A stretch of DNA of 64,000 nt. It comes from JBGSUZ01 sp963677505. GTDB lineage: Bacteria > Bacillota > Clostridia > Peptostreptococcales > Acidaminobacteraceae. The stretch lies in assembly GCA_963677505.2 (NCBI GenBank), contig CAXXWB010000041.1, forward strand, positions 1-64,000, given 5' to 3'. Below the pieces are notes generated by a model. The model saw only the letters and a list, made by a program, of their open reading frames with translations. It made no database searches and was not told the origin of the DNA. The position numbers and the translations under genes are program-made. Below are positions 35,549 through 44,003 of the stretch, in pieces (position 1 is the first letter of the stretch; the number at the start of each line of letters is the position of its first letter).

Positions 35549-36157
35549 TTGCCTAAAATTAGTGAAGAAAAAAAGGAAGAACGCAAAAAAATTATATTGA
35601 ATAGCGCTGCAGAAGTATTTGGAATGAAGGGTTACTCGGACTCATCTATAGACGATATTGTCAAACATTCAGGTATCAGCAAAGGTGGTATTTATACTTA
35701 CTTCTCTACCAAAGAAGCCATCTTTTTAGAAATTGCCGAACAAAGATTTGAGGCAAGGTCTCATTTGATAAAGGATTTGGAACAGATTGAAAGCGCAGTC
35801 GAAAGAATTGAAACGTATATTCGCTGGCTTTTAGAAACCTTAGAAGATCCCGAAGTCATTAGCCGTTCCAGGTTTTCTTTTGAATTTTGGACCGTTATTT
35901 CAAGAAACCAAGATAAGGGTCATCTGGCTAAAGAACGCTATGAGAAATTCGCATCAGACCTTGAGGCTGTTATCCTTTACGGCATTGCACGAAAGGAATT
36001 CAGGGGAGAATTAGAGGTGAAAAGTGCTGTACTCTTATTGCTAAGTGCAATGGATGGGATCGGATTTATGAGCACTGTTATGGGGAAGGAAGTCAGCGTG
36101 ACGGATATCAGCGAATTTGTAAATATGTTTACTAATCATTGGAGGGATAAAGCATGA
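35549..36157 (+). CDS. TetR/AcrR-family transcriptional regulator
   Basis: The start is TTG 35549, 7 bases after AAGGAG; the longer open frame reads through the promoter. The 202 residues have an N-terminal helix-turn-helix (FGMKGYSDSSIDDIVKHSG, ISKGGIYTYFSTKEAIF) and a ligand-binding C-terminal domain. It overlaps the following acetyltransferase start by 4 bases, so the two are co-translated. Likely autoregulated. Confidence 0.9.
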   Translation: MPKISEEKKEERKKIILNSAAEVFGMKGYSDSSIDDIVKHSGISKGGIYTYFSTKEAIFLEIAEQRFEARSHLIKDLEQIESAVERIETYIRWLLETLEDPEVISRSRFSFEFWTVISRNQDKGHLAKERYEKFASDLEAVILYGIARKEFRGELEVKSAVLLLLSAMDGIGFMSTVMGKEVSVTDISEFVNMFTNHWRDKA

Positions 36158-37026
36158 TAACATATGTCAATGGCAATCAAATTCAAATTAGTGAAATTTA
36201 TAAGGCTTTTATGGTTGGATTTTCTGACTATATCATTAAAGTGAATTTGGAAGAAACCGCTTTTATAAGCCGATTTTTCGGCCCTGAAGGAAATGATCTA
36301 AGTCTGTGTCATGTGGCACTGGAAGACGGGGAGCCTGTTGGGTTGGTCATGGGTGGTATTCGTAATTGGGACGGAACGAAAACTTTGCGGTGTGGGGCGT
36401 TGTGTGTTGCACCAAACCACAGAGGCAAAGAAGTGACTAAAACCCTCATGGAGCGTCATTGGCAAGATGCTATAGACCACGGCTGCGAAAGACTTTCCCT
36501 TGAAGTGATTAAAGGCAATGACCGTGCTATAAAGTTTTATGAGAAAAATGGCTATTTTCCTTCTTATGATATTAAATATTTTAAAATTAAAACGGATCAT
36601 TTAGAAACAAAGGTCCTATCAAAGGACATATTACTTAAGGAAGTGACTTTTAAAACCATTGAAGCTCACAGAAAAACACTTATAGATGTTCATATACATT
36701 GGCAGTCTGAAACCGATTATTATAAAGAAAGCACAACAGACCGACATTTTGAAGTTCAGGTTTCGGGAAGCTCAGCGGGCTTTCTTTCTATGACAAGCAG
36801 TGGGAAAATTGACTATCTGTGGATTAATCCGAAGTTTAGAAATAAAGGCTATGGTAGAACGGCGCTGGATTTGGCAACTGAAACAATGGCGATAGAAACA
36901 ATAACGGTGGCATTTACCAATAATGGTTTAGTGGAAGGCTTCTTTAGAGCATTGGCGTTTGAAAAAGATGCTATAGAGCAGTTTGAAATGTTTAGAGGTA
37001 TCGTTGAGAAAGGAGTTTGCCAATGA
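36154..37026 (+). CDS. Tandem GNAT-type acetyltransferase
   Basis: 290 residues with an N-terminal GNAT domain (CVAPNHRGKEVTKTLMERHW; FYEKNGYFPSYDI) and a second, shorter GNAT-like C-terminal domain (LWINPKFRNKGYGRTALDLA). The substrate is unknown. It overlaps the TetR gene by ATGA, so it is the probable target or partner of that regulator. Confidence 0.82.
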   Translation: MITYVNGNQIQISEIYKAFMVGFSDYIIKVNLEETAFISRFFGPEGNDLSLCHVALEDGEPVGLVMGGIRNWDGTKTLRCGALCVAPNHRGKEVTKTLMERHWQDAIDHGCERLSLEVIKGNDRAIKFYEKNGYFPSYDIKYFKIKTDHLETKVLSKDILLKEVTFKTIEAHRKTLIDVHIHWQSETDYYKESTTDRHFEVQVSGSSAGFLSMTSSGKIDYLWINPKFRNKGYGRTALDLATETMAIETITVAFTNNGLVEGFFRALAFEKDAIEQFEMFRGIVEKGVCQ

Positions 37027-37098
37027 AACGCAAACGCATAGTAATTTGGATTGGTTAATCAGTCCTCTCCGATTCAAGTAAGGTATAAACATTTCCAA

Positions 37099-37155
37099 GA
37101 AAAAGAACCCTGTCAGTAGAATCTCAATTGAGTATTCTTGACAGGGTTCTTTTTG
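37099..37155 (+). terminator. Terminator after the acetyltransferase gene
   Basis: Fifteen-base arms AAAAGAACCCTGTCA (37101-37115) and TGACAGGGTTCTTTT (37139-37153), with an inner CTCAATTGAG palindrome. Confidence 0.9.
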
Positions 37156-37190
37156 TTACATAACTGGTATAAAAAAGGTGGCTGGGACAT

Positions 37191-37883
37191 TTATTCTTCG
37201 ATCAGTGCGATCGCTCGAATCGGAGAGCCAGAACCGTCTCTGATTTTAAGAGGCAGTCCAAAGTACAAGAATCTTTTACCTGAAACAGCGCCTAGGTTAC
37301 AGAGGTTTTCTGTATTGGTAATATCGTATTCTCCACAAATATGATGGCCAGAGAAAGATAAATCATCAGGGTGGTCAATAGCAGGGGCGTCTACACCAAT
37401 GTTGACAACGCCTGAATCAGCAAGCCATTTGGCAGCTGAGTGACTTAAACCTGTATATTCCTTTTGCCACAAATCAGTGCCAAAATTGCGGTCGTAGTGA
37501 CCTGTGTACATGAGAAAAATATCGCCTTTTTCAAGGTTCAAATTTGCTTTTCTTAGAGCATCTTGAAGGTCTCTTGGTTCAATACTTCGGTCATACCTTA
37601 TATGTGTTAAATCTACACAAACAGCACTTCCCCAAAAGTAGGAAAGGTCCATTTTATCAATGGTAAGGCCACTGGGCTTGTATTCCCAGACGCCGTCAGA
37701 ATGGGTTCCACCATGCTCACTGATGAGAAGATTGCGGGCTGAGAACCCAAGGGTGGGGCTACCCGTTTGCTTTTGATTGGCTTCATGGGTCATATTGGTC
37801 ATGATAAAGGTAGGTTGATGCATTGGAAATACAGACATTCCTTGGAATATTTCTTGTGAGAGATCGACGAGCTTCAAAGCCAT
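37191..37883 (-). CDS. Cyclase-family (kynurenine formamidase/isatin hydrolase-like) metal hydrolase
   Basis: 230 residues of the putative-cyclase family, whose known members hydrolyse amide or lactam bonds using Zn or Mn. The metal motif HGGTHSDG lies near residues 57-64, and the late segment VDAPAIDHP is typical. AGGAGGAAAG precedes the ATG at 37883. It is divergent from the purine-fermentation genes. Opening of 4-imidazolone to formiminoglycine would suit this family's chemistry, but this is an inference from context; no residue proves it. Confidence 0.82.
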   Translation of the reverse strand: MALKLVDLSQEIFQGMSVFPMHQPTFIMTNMTHEANQKQTGSPTLGFSARNLLISEHGGTHSDGVWEYKPSGLTIDKMDLSYFWGSAVCVDLTHIRYDRSIEPRDLQDALRKANLNLEKGDIFLMYTGHYDRNFGTDLWQKEYTGLSHSAAKWLADSGVVNIGVDAPAIDHPDDLSFSGHHICGEYDITNTENLCNLGAVSGKRFLYFGLPLKIRDGSGSPIRAIALIEE

Positions 37884-38348
37884 GAACTTTCCTCCTACAT
37901 AATGGACAGGGTATGTCCTTAATCCTTAGTATCTATTATAGTCTCAAAAAAAAGAGAATGTCACTAAAATAATTACAAATACTTCCGATTATTCTGAAAA
38001 TTTTAGTTAAAAAAATGTTAATAATTACTAAAGCAATACAATTGCCAATTTGGTAGGATTATTTTATGAAAGACTGTGCTAAATATACACATTCAAAGTG
38101 CGGTAGAAATTGCGGGTCCGTCGAAATATTAGACAGAATTTTCACAAAAAAACTATAGTAGTGTTTAGACAAGTGAAAACGGGATAAGTACTCTAAATAG
38201 GGAATTTATTTGTCAACCATAGACAAAGGTTTTAAATCAGCTTGTATCAAAGCACTCTAAAAAAGTAAAATGAAGTTAGGTATGGAGATTAATGAAATTT
38301 TATTAAATCTACACAACCTAGGGCTTCAAATAAGAAGGAGGAAGCAGC
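37884..38348. other. 465-base divergent intergenic region ahead of the purine locus
   Basis: AT-rich. It holds the ribosome site of the minus-strand hydrolase at its left edge, a small GGAC/GTCC hairpin near 37902-37916, and AAGGAGGAAGC before the right-hand gene. I looked for purine, THF and guanidine riboswitch cores by eye and saw none. A 30-codon ORF (38066-38158) is probably chance. No clear promoter pair was identified. Confidence 0.5.
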
Positions 38349-39332
38349 ATGTCAGCAGATTTAAAATACGTCCTTGCAGTACCCAATTTCAGTGATGGCC
38401 GTAACAAAGCCGCAATAGATGAAATTGTCAGTGCTGTACGTGGGGTTGAAACGGTGAAAATCGTAGCCGTTGAACCAGAATACAACTTTAATCGTACGGT
38501 TCTTACCTTTATATGTGAACCTCAGTTTGTTAAAAAAGCAATGATGACTATGGCTGAACATGTTTATAAACATGTTAACATGGAAGTTCAAAAGGGAGAT
38601 CATCCGAGAATTGGAGCTTTAGATACAGCACCTGTATTCCCGCTTCAAAACATCTCTATCGATGAAGTAAAGGCTTTAGCAGAGGAAATTGGACAAGGCT
38701 TATTCGATACATATCAAACACCGGTCTATTTCTCAGGTCTCAACGCTAGAACCGAGTATAAAAAATCTAATACCAATATTAGAAAAGGACAGTATGAAGG
38801 TCTTAAAGCCCTTCTGGAAGATGAAAATCATCCTGATAGAGATATGCGTAAACCGGATTTATCTGTAGACGGCAAATTACATCCTAAAATGGGTGGTTGT
38901 ACAGTCAGCGCAGATTTTGAAGGACTTACAGCTTACAATGTCTTTTTGGACACCGAAGATACAAAACTTGCCAATGAAATTGCCAAAATTGTAAAAGATC
39001 CGACCCTTGGATGGAATTCAATCAAAAGTATTGGATTCAAAGACGAAGGACATATTGGAACCGCTGTTTCAATGAACGTTTTTGACGCGGCTAGCACACC
39101 TTTGGCAATGCTTAGAAACTTTGTGGAAACCGAAGGAGAAAAGCGAGACGCAAAAGTCATTGGTACACAAATTGTGGGACCGGTTAAGCTACAATACTTA
39201 ATTGATTCCGCTAAAGCTTATGGTTTCACATTTGACGGCGACTACAATGCTTTAATCAAATGCCTTGCAGACCATATGGGTTTAGAAGGTTTCCAAGCTA
39301 CATCAATCATTGAGTATCATCTTGAAGCATAA
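38349..39332 (+). CDS. Formiminotransferase (glutamate/glycine formimidoyltransferase type)
   Basis: Transfers a formimino group to tetrahydrofolate. The 327 residues span only the two formiminotransferase subdomains (VPNFSDGRN at the N-terminus; GDHPRIGALDTAPVFPL); the cyclodeaminase domain of bifunctional FTCD is absent. In purine-fermenting clostridia the donor is formiminoglycine, giving glycine and 5-formimino-THF; that substrate fits the neighbours better than histidine degradation, of which there is no trace. AAGGAGG precedes ATG 38349. First gene of the purine locus, followed by fhs. Confidence 0.9.
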   Translation: MSADLKYVLAVPNFSDGRNKAAIDEIVSAVRGVETVKIVAVEPEYNFNRTVLTFICEPQFVKKAMMTMAEHVYKHVNMEVQKGDHPRIGALDTAPVFPLQNISIDEVKALAEEIGQGLFDTYQTPVYFSGLNARTEYKKSNTNIRKGQYEGLKALLEDENHPDRDMRKPDLSVDGKLHPKMGGCTVSADFEGLTAYNVFLDTEDTKLANEIAKIVKDPTLGWNSIKSIGFKDEGHIGTAVSMNVFDAASTPLAMLRNFVETEGEKRDAKVIGTQIVGPVKLQYLIDSAKAYGFTFDGDYNALIKCLADHMGLEGFQATSIIEYHLEA

Positions 39333-39405
39333 CAATGAACTGTTATGAAACAATCTAGTTGACAAAGACCCGCACATCTTTATCAAATTTTGGAGGTTAT
39401 GAGTG

Positions 39406-41076
39406 ATGAAAACAGACGTACAAATCGCACAGGAAGCAAAAATGTTACCTATAAAGGATGTAGCTGCGAAAGTTGGCCTTACAGAGGACAATCTTGAACT
39501 CTACGGCAACTACAAAGCGAAGATTCATTTAGATGTATTAGATAAATATAAAGATAAACCAGACGGCAAAGTAATTCTTGTTACGGCTATTAACCCAACA
39601 GCGGCAGGAGAAGGGAAAACAACTACAAATGTAGGTCTCAGCATGGGTCTTGCGAAAATCGGCAAAAAGACTTTCACAGCCCTTAGAGAACCTTCTTTAG
39701 GTCCTTGCTTTGGTGTTAAAGGCGGCGCAGCTGGTGGCGGTTATGCACAAGTCGTTCCGATGGCAGATATTAACCTTCACTTCACAGGGGATATTCATGC
39801 GGTAACGACTGCAAACAACCTTTTGGCAGCTCTTCTGGACAACCACCTTCAACAAGGCAATCTTTTAGGCATTGACCCTAAGAGAATTGTTTGGAGAAGA
39901 GTAGTAGACATTAATGACAGAGCCCTTAGAAATATCGTAGTAGGTATGGGTGCTAAAGGCGATGGCGTTGTGAGACAAGATGGTTTCGATATTTCAGTTG
40001 CTTCAGAAGTTATGGCAATTCTTTGCCTTGCAACTAGCATGAGAGACCTTAAGGAAAGACTTTCTAAAATGATTGTTGCTTATTCATACACTGGAAAACC
40101 TGTTACAGCAGGAGATTTGGAAGCGACGGGTTCAATGGCGCTCTTGTTAAAAGATGCTTTGATGCCAAATATCGTTCAAACTTTAGAAAATACACCAGCG
40201 CTTATTCACGGCGGTCCTTTTGCCAATATCGCTCATGGATGTAATTCAGTTGTAGCTACTAAAATGGCTCTTAAACTAGCGGACTACGTGGTGACAGAAG
40301 CAGGCTTTGGCGCTGACCTTGGTGCTGAGAAATTCTTCAACATCAAATGCAGATATGCGGGACTCAAACCAGCGGCGGCAGTTATTGTGGCGACAGTAAG
40401 AGCGCTTAAAAATCACGGTGGCGTTGTTAAAGCTGATCTTAATAACGTGAATATGGAAGCTTTGGCAGCTGGATTTGAAAATTTGGAAAAACAAATTGAA
40501 AACATTCAAAAACATGGTGTTCCTGCAATTGTTGCAATCAATGCTTTCCCTACAGATACAGATGAAGAACTTAAATTTGTTGAAGAACATTGCAACAAAT
40601 TAGGCGTAGATGTTGTTCTTTCAGAAGTTTGGGCAAAAGGCGGAGACGGCGGTGTTGCTCTTGCTAAAAAAGTCGTAGAAGTTGCTGAGTCAGGTAAATC
40701 TAACTATCATCCACTCTATGAACTTGATATGCCTACAAAACAAAAAATTGAAACCATTGCAAAAGAAATATATGGTGCAGACGGTGTAGAATTTACTTCG
40801 AAAGCACTTAAAGATATTGCTAAATTTGAGGAAGATGGTTTGGGTCACTTGCCAATTTGTATGGCGAAGACTCAATACTCTCTTTCTGATGACCCTAAAC
40901 TTCTTGGCAGACCGAAAAACTTCAAAATCACTATCAGAGAAGTGAAAGCTTCTGCTGGTGCAGGCTTCTTGGTAGCCCTTGCAGGGGATATTATGAGAAT
41001 GCCTGGGCTTCCAAAGGTGCCAGCGGCAAATCACATTGACATCTTAGAAGACGGCGAAATTATAGGTTTGTTCTAG
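39406..41076 (+). CDS. fhs: Formate-tetrahydrofolate ligase
   Basis: Interconverts 10-formyl-THF, ADP and phosphate with formate, THF and ATP; run in the ATP-forming direction it is the energy-yielding step of purine fermentation. ATG 39406 follows GGAGG by 9 bases (556 residues). The P-loop TAINPTAAGEGKTTT, EPSLGPCFGVKGGAAGGGYAQV and GGPFANIAHGCNS are family signatures. Its position between formiminotransferase and xanthine-type hydrolase genes supports a catabolic role. No folD or cyclodeaminase is in the window. Confidence 0.97.
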   Translation: MKTDVQIAQEAKMLPIKDVAAKVGLTEDNLELYGNYKAKIHLDVLDKYKDKPDGKVILVTAINPTAAGEGKTTTNVGLSMGLAKIGKKTFTALREPSLGPCFGVKGGAAGGGYAQVVPMADINLHFTGDIHAVTTANNLLAALLDNHLQQGNLLGIDPKRIVWRRVVDINDRALRNIVVGMGAKGDGVVRQDGFDISVASEVMAILCLATSMRDLKERLSKMIVAYSYTGKPVTAGDLEATGSMALLLKDALMPNIVQTLENTPALIHGGPFANIAHGCNSVVATKMALKLADYVVTEAGFGADLGAEKFFNIKCRYAGLKPAAAVIVATVRALKNHGGVVKADLNNVNMEALAAGFENLEKQIENIQKHGVPAIVAINAFPTDTDEELKFVEEHCNKLGVDVVLSEVWAKGGDGGVALAKKVVEVAESGKSNYHPLYELDMPTKQKIETIAKEIYGADGVEFTSKALKDIAKFEEDGLGHLPICMAKTQYSLSDDPKLLGRPKNFKITIREVKASAGAGFLVALAGDIMRMPGLPKVPAANHIDILEDGEIIGLF

Positions 41077-41122
41077 AGTAAAAATTTAGGGTCAGCTAAC
41101 CCATTATGTGAGGAGGAAAACC

Positions 41123-42661
41123 ATGAAATACGATGTGATTGTTAAAAATGCTATGATACCAGCAATGAACGGTAATGATACGATTGTCACCAACATCCTC
41201 GTTAAAGATCAAAAGATCGCAGGTTTTTTAGAAGCAGTGGACGGCCTTGAAGCAGAGCAGATAATTGATGCAGAGGGTAATTTAGTATTGCCAGGGTGTA
41301 TTGATTCTCATACCCACTTCATGGATCCGGGCTTTACCCACCGTGAGACTTTCCTAACTGGTACAAGCCAATCGGCGGCGGGTGGTGTAACCACTATCAT
41401 CGATATGCCTTGTTGTTCATCTCCTCGTTCAGTTCGTTGTGTCAGCTCTCTCAATGAGAAATTGGCAGCCGTTGGCCCAGAAGCCATTGTTGACTATGCC
41501 ATGTGGGGCGGCGTTACAGGTGAAGATGTTCGCGAAGGAAATCTCCATCACATTAAGGAACAAGCAGACGCGGGCGTAGTAGCTTTTAAAGTGTACATGA
41601 CACCTTCAGTACCAACCTACAATCGCGTTACTGACCCTGAAATGCACGTTGTCTTCAAAGAAGTAGCGAAAGTTGGACTCCCTGTAGGTGTTCATGCAGA
41701 AAACTTCGCAATGTGCGATTATTATGTTAAAGAATATCAAAATCAAGGCAGATTAGATGGTCCAGCGTGGTCAGAAGCCAGATTGGAACTTGCTGAGAAA
41801 GCAGCCATTCAATTGGGTATCGCCTTCTCAGAAGAAACAAACGCCAGATACCATGTGGTACATATGAGTACAGGTGTAGGTGCAAGATTGATCGGCGAAG
41901 CCAAAAAACGTGGACTGAGTGTTACTGCAGAAGTTTGCCCTCACTATCTTGTCCTCAACGCACCAGAGGCTATGGCAGAGTATGGAGCGATGGCAAAAAT
42001 TGCGCCACCTCTTAGAACCAAACAAGACAACATCGAATTATGGGAAGGTCTTGCTAACGGCAGTGTAGACTTCGTGGCAACTGACCATGCACCTTATAAA
42101 ATTCAAGCCAACAAAGACAACGATCCAGTCCCAGTTGAAAAAGATGCCCCAGGCATGAACATTTGGACAGCGTTCCCTGGAATTGGCGGGACAGAGACTA
42201 TGGTCAACATCCTTGTCAGTGAAGGTTTTAACAAAGGTAGACTCACCCTTGAAAGATTGGTTGAGGTTTTATCTAAAAATGCGGCAATCCACTACGGTTT
42301 ATATCCTAAAAAAGGCGTCATGCAAATTGGTTCGGACGCAGACTTTGCCATCATTAACTTGAAAAAAGAATGGGCAATCGATAAGGATATTTCCTTTATG
42401 AAAAACAAATACACACCGCTCCACGGGTTACAATTAAAAGGCAAAGTAGTAGAAACGATTGTCAGAGGAACTGTGGTCTATAAAGAAGCGCCAAGCGATA
42501 AGCAAGGCAAAATCATGGTAGAGCCAGGCTTCGGACAATATGTTAAGAGACAAAGCGTACAAGAACTTCCAAGAAAAATTCGCTATGAGCACTACAGAGC
42601 CATCGGCGCGGACTATTTCGATAACGTTCACAGACGCAACATCAACAATGTGATCGATTAA
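41123..42661 (+). CDS. Cyclic amidohydrolase (dihydropyrimidinase/allantoinase-like), candidate xanthine amidohydrolase
   Basis: Binuclear-metal amidohydrolase of 512 residues. Metal ligands are visible in DSHTHFMDPG, the carbamylated lysine in VVAFKVYMTPS, HAEN, VVHMST and the aspartate in TDHAPYK. Such enzymes open cyclic ureides and amides. The classical clostridial route begins with hydrolytic opening of xanthine's six-membered ring to 4-ureido-5-imidazolecarboxylate, and this gene is the best candidate in the locus. A dihydropyrimidinase or allantoinase role is the alternative, but no partner genes for those pathways were seen. The start follows GAGGAGG. Confidence 0.88.
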   Translation: MKYDVIVKNAMIPAMNGNDTIVTNILVKDQKIAGFLEAVDGLEAEQIIDAEGNLVLPGCIDSHTHFMDPGFTHRETFLTGTSQSAAGGVTTIIDMPCCSSPRSVRCVSSLNEKLAAVGPEAIVDYAMWGGVTGEDVREGNLHHIKEQADAGVVAFKVYMTPSVPTYNRVTDPEMHVVFKEVAKVGLPVGVHAENFAMCDYYVKEYQNQGRLDGPAWSEARLELAEKAAIQLGIAFSEETNARYHVVHMSTGVGARLIGEAKKRGLSVTAEVCPHYLVLNAPEAMAEYGAMAKIAPPLRTKQDNIELWEGLANGSVDFVATDHAPYKIQANKDNDPVPVEKDAPGMNIWTAFPGIGGTETMVNILVSEGFNKGRLTLERLVEVLSKNAAIHYGLYPKKGVMQIGSDADFAIINLKKEWAIDKDISFMKNKYTPLHGLQLKGKVVETIVRGTVVYKEAPSDKQGKIMVEPGFGQYVKRQSVQELPRKIRYEHYRAIGADYFDNVHRRNINNVID

Positions 42662-42668
42662 AAGAGAT

Positions 42669-42705
42669 AAAGCGGTGAGCGAAGGCGTTCACCGCTTTCT
42701 TTTTG
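42669..42705 (+). terminator. Terminator after the cyclic amidohydrolase gene
   Basis: AAAGCGGTGA and TCACCGCTTT arms, then CTTTTT. It splits the locus into a proximal and a shell-gene operon. The following bases (42713-42728) share CCAAAACTCAA with the leader at 3534-3544. Confidence 0.8.
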
Positions 42706-42785
42706 CGGAAAGCCAAAACTCAACCGAGTGTTGGCGAGGTTTGGCGATAAAATACTAATTTGTTTGAATTAAAGGAGAGAAAAAT

Positions 42786-43397
42786 ATGCCAAGACATGGA
42801 ATCCTCATTATCGATATGCTCAACGATTTTGCAACAGAACAAGGGGCGTTATTCTGCCCAGGTGCTACAACAATCATAGAACCCCTCCAAAAATTAATGG
42901 CGTGGGTAAGAGAGAGGAACGAAAGAGGCCTAGACGACATTCAAATTATTCATATTCAGGAAGCTCATAGAGCGAAAGACGCTGACTTTAGAGTAAGACC
43001 ACTTCATGCGGTTAAAGGGACTTGGGGTTCAGATTTTATTCCAGAACTTTATCCAAAGGACGGGGAATATATTGTTCCTAAGAGACGTCACTCAGGTTTC
43101 CAACACACAGACCTTGACCTCTACCTTAAAGAAGAAGCGTTAGACACGGTGGTTGTGACAGGGGTTTGGACCAATATGTGTGTGCGTTCAACGGCTGCAG
43201 ATGCTCTGGCTAACGCTTACAAAGTTATTACAATCAGCGACTGTTGTGCTTCTAAAACAGAAGAAATGCACAAGCATGGACTTGTGGATTTATCCATCTT
43301 CACAAAAGTCATGACTTTAGACGATTATATTGCAGATTGGGAAGCTGGCAGAGATCCATGGGTTGGCGGCGGCGACCAACAAAATAAGGTAAAATAA
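42786..43397 (+). CDS. Isochorismatase-family cysteine amidase, candidate ureido hydrolase
   Basis: A 203-residue isochorismatase-fold hydrolase with the catalytic triad: Asp in LIIDMLNDF, Lys in VPKRRHSGF and Cys in GVWTNMCVRSTAADA. The closest functional theme is N-carbamoyl amidases, which remove carbamoyl groups as CO2 and ammonia. In the purine route this would be 4-ureido-5-imidazolecarboxylate to 4-amino-5-imidazolecarboxylate. The glycine-rich tail (GGGDQQNKVK) might be a flexible tether. AGGAGAG precedes ATG 42786. First gene of the operon that continues into the shell genes. Confidence 0.88.
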   Translation: MPRHGILIIDMLNDFATEQGALFCPGATTIIEPLQKLMAWVRERNERGLDDIQIIHIQEAHRAKDADFRVRPLHAVKGTWGSDFIPELYPKDGEYIVPKRRHSGFQHTDLDLYLKEEALDTVVVTGVWTNMCVRSTAADALANAYKVITISDCCASKTEEMHKHGLVDLSIFTKVMTLDDYIADWEAGRDPWVGGGDQQNKVK

Positions 43398-43436
43398 ATT
43401 CTAGAAATTAAAGCCTATCTTAAAGGCGGAAACTAC

Positions 43437-43991
43437 ATGAAGAAAATAATCGTAGCAATTACAGGCGGCAGCTGCACTTTGTATGGAGTTGCCCTTCTAA
43501 AAACACTGCAAATATTGGGCGTCCAAACTCACGTGGTGGTTTCTAAAATGGGTTATTATAACCTAAGCCACGAGTGCGAAGTCGATGAAAGCGAAATCAG
43601 AGCCTTATCCGATGTCTACTATGAAAATGACGATCTTGCAGCGGCTATTGCCAGTGGGTCTTTTAAAACAGATGGCATGATTGTCATCCCTTGTTCCATG
43701 AATACCCTCAGTGCCATTGCCAATGGCAACAGTCAGAATTTAATCCACAGAGCAGCAGATGTGACTCTAAAAGAAGGCCGTAAGTTGGTCATTGTGTCAA
43801 GAGAAATGCCTCTCAGTGCCATTCATCTGGAAAATATGCTGAAGCTTGCAAGACTGAATGTATCGGTCATGCCAGCCTCGCCAGGATTTTATCATCAGCC
43901 TGAAACCATTGAAGATTTAGTCATGATTATGGTAGCACGTGTACTGGATCAAGTGGGCATAGACGCCCCTTTATTCAAACGTTGGGCCTAG
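43437..43991 (+). CDS. ubiX: UbiX-family flavin prenyltransferase
   Basis: Makes prenylated FMN, the cofactor of UbiD decarboxylases. The 184-residue protein shows AITGGSCTLYGVALLKTL at the N-terminus, VIPCSMNTLSAIANG and the C-terminal REMPLSAIHLENMLKLARLN and MPASPGFYHQPETIEDLV, all UbiX signatures. It lies immediately upstream of ubiD with a shared ribosome site region, so both are made together. Confidence 0.95.
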   Translation: MKKIIVAITGGSCTLYGVALLKTLQILGVQTHVVVSKMGYYNLSHECEVDESEIRALSDVYYENDDLAAAIASGSFKTDGMIVIPCSMNTLSAIANGNSQNLIHRAADVTLKEGRKLVIVSREMPLSAIHLENMLKLARLNVSVMPASPGFYHQPETIEDLVMIMVARVLDQVGIDAPLFKRWA

Positions 43992-44003
43992 GAGGTGCCA
44001 AAT

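Noticed and set aside
38066..38158. 30-codon Cys-containing ORF in the divergent intergenic region
   Set aside because: Weak ribosome site, no recognisable family, and length expected by chance.
37884..38348. Purine or folate riboswitch controlling the purine locus
   Set aside because: No conserved cores of the known purine, THF or guanidine classes were visible; the same holds upstream of the permease and xanthine dehydrogenase genes.
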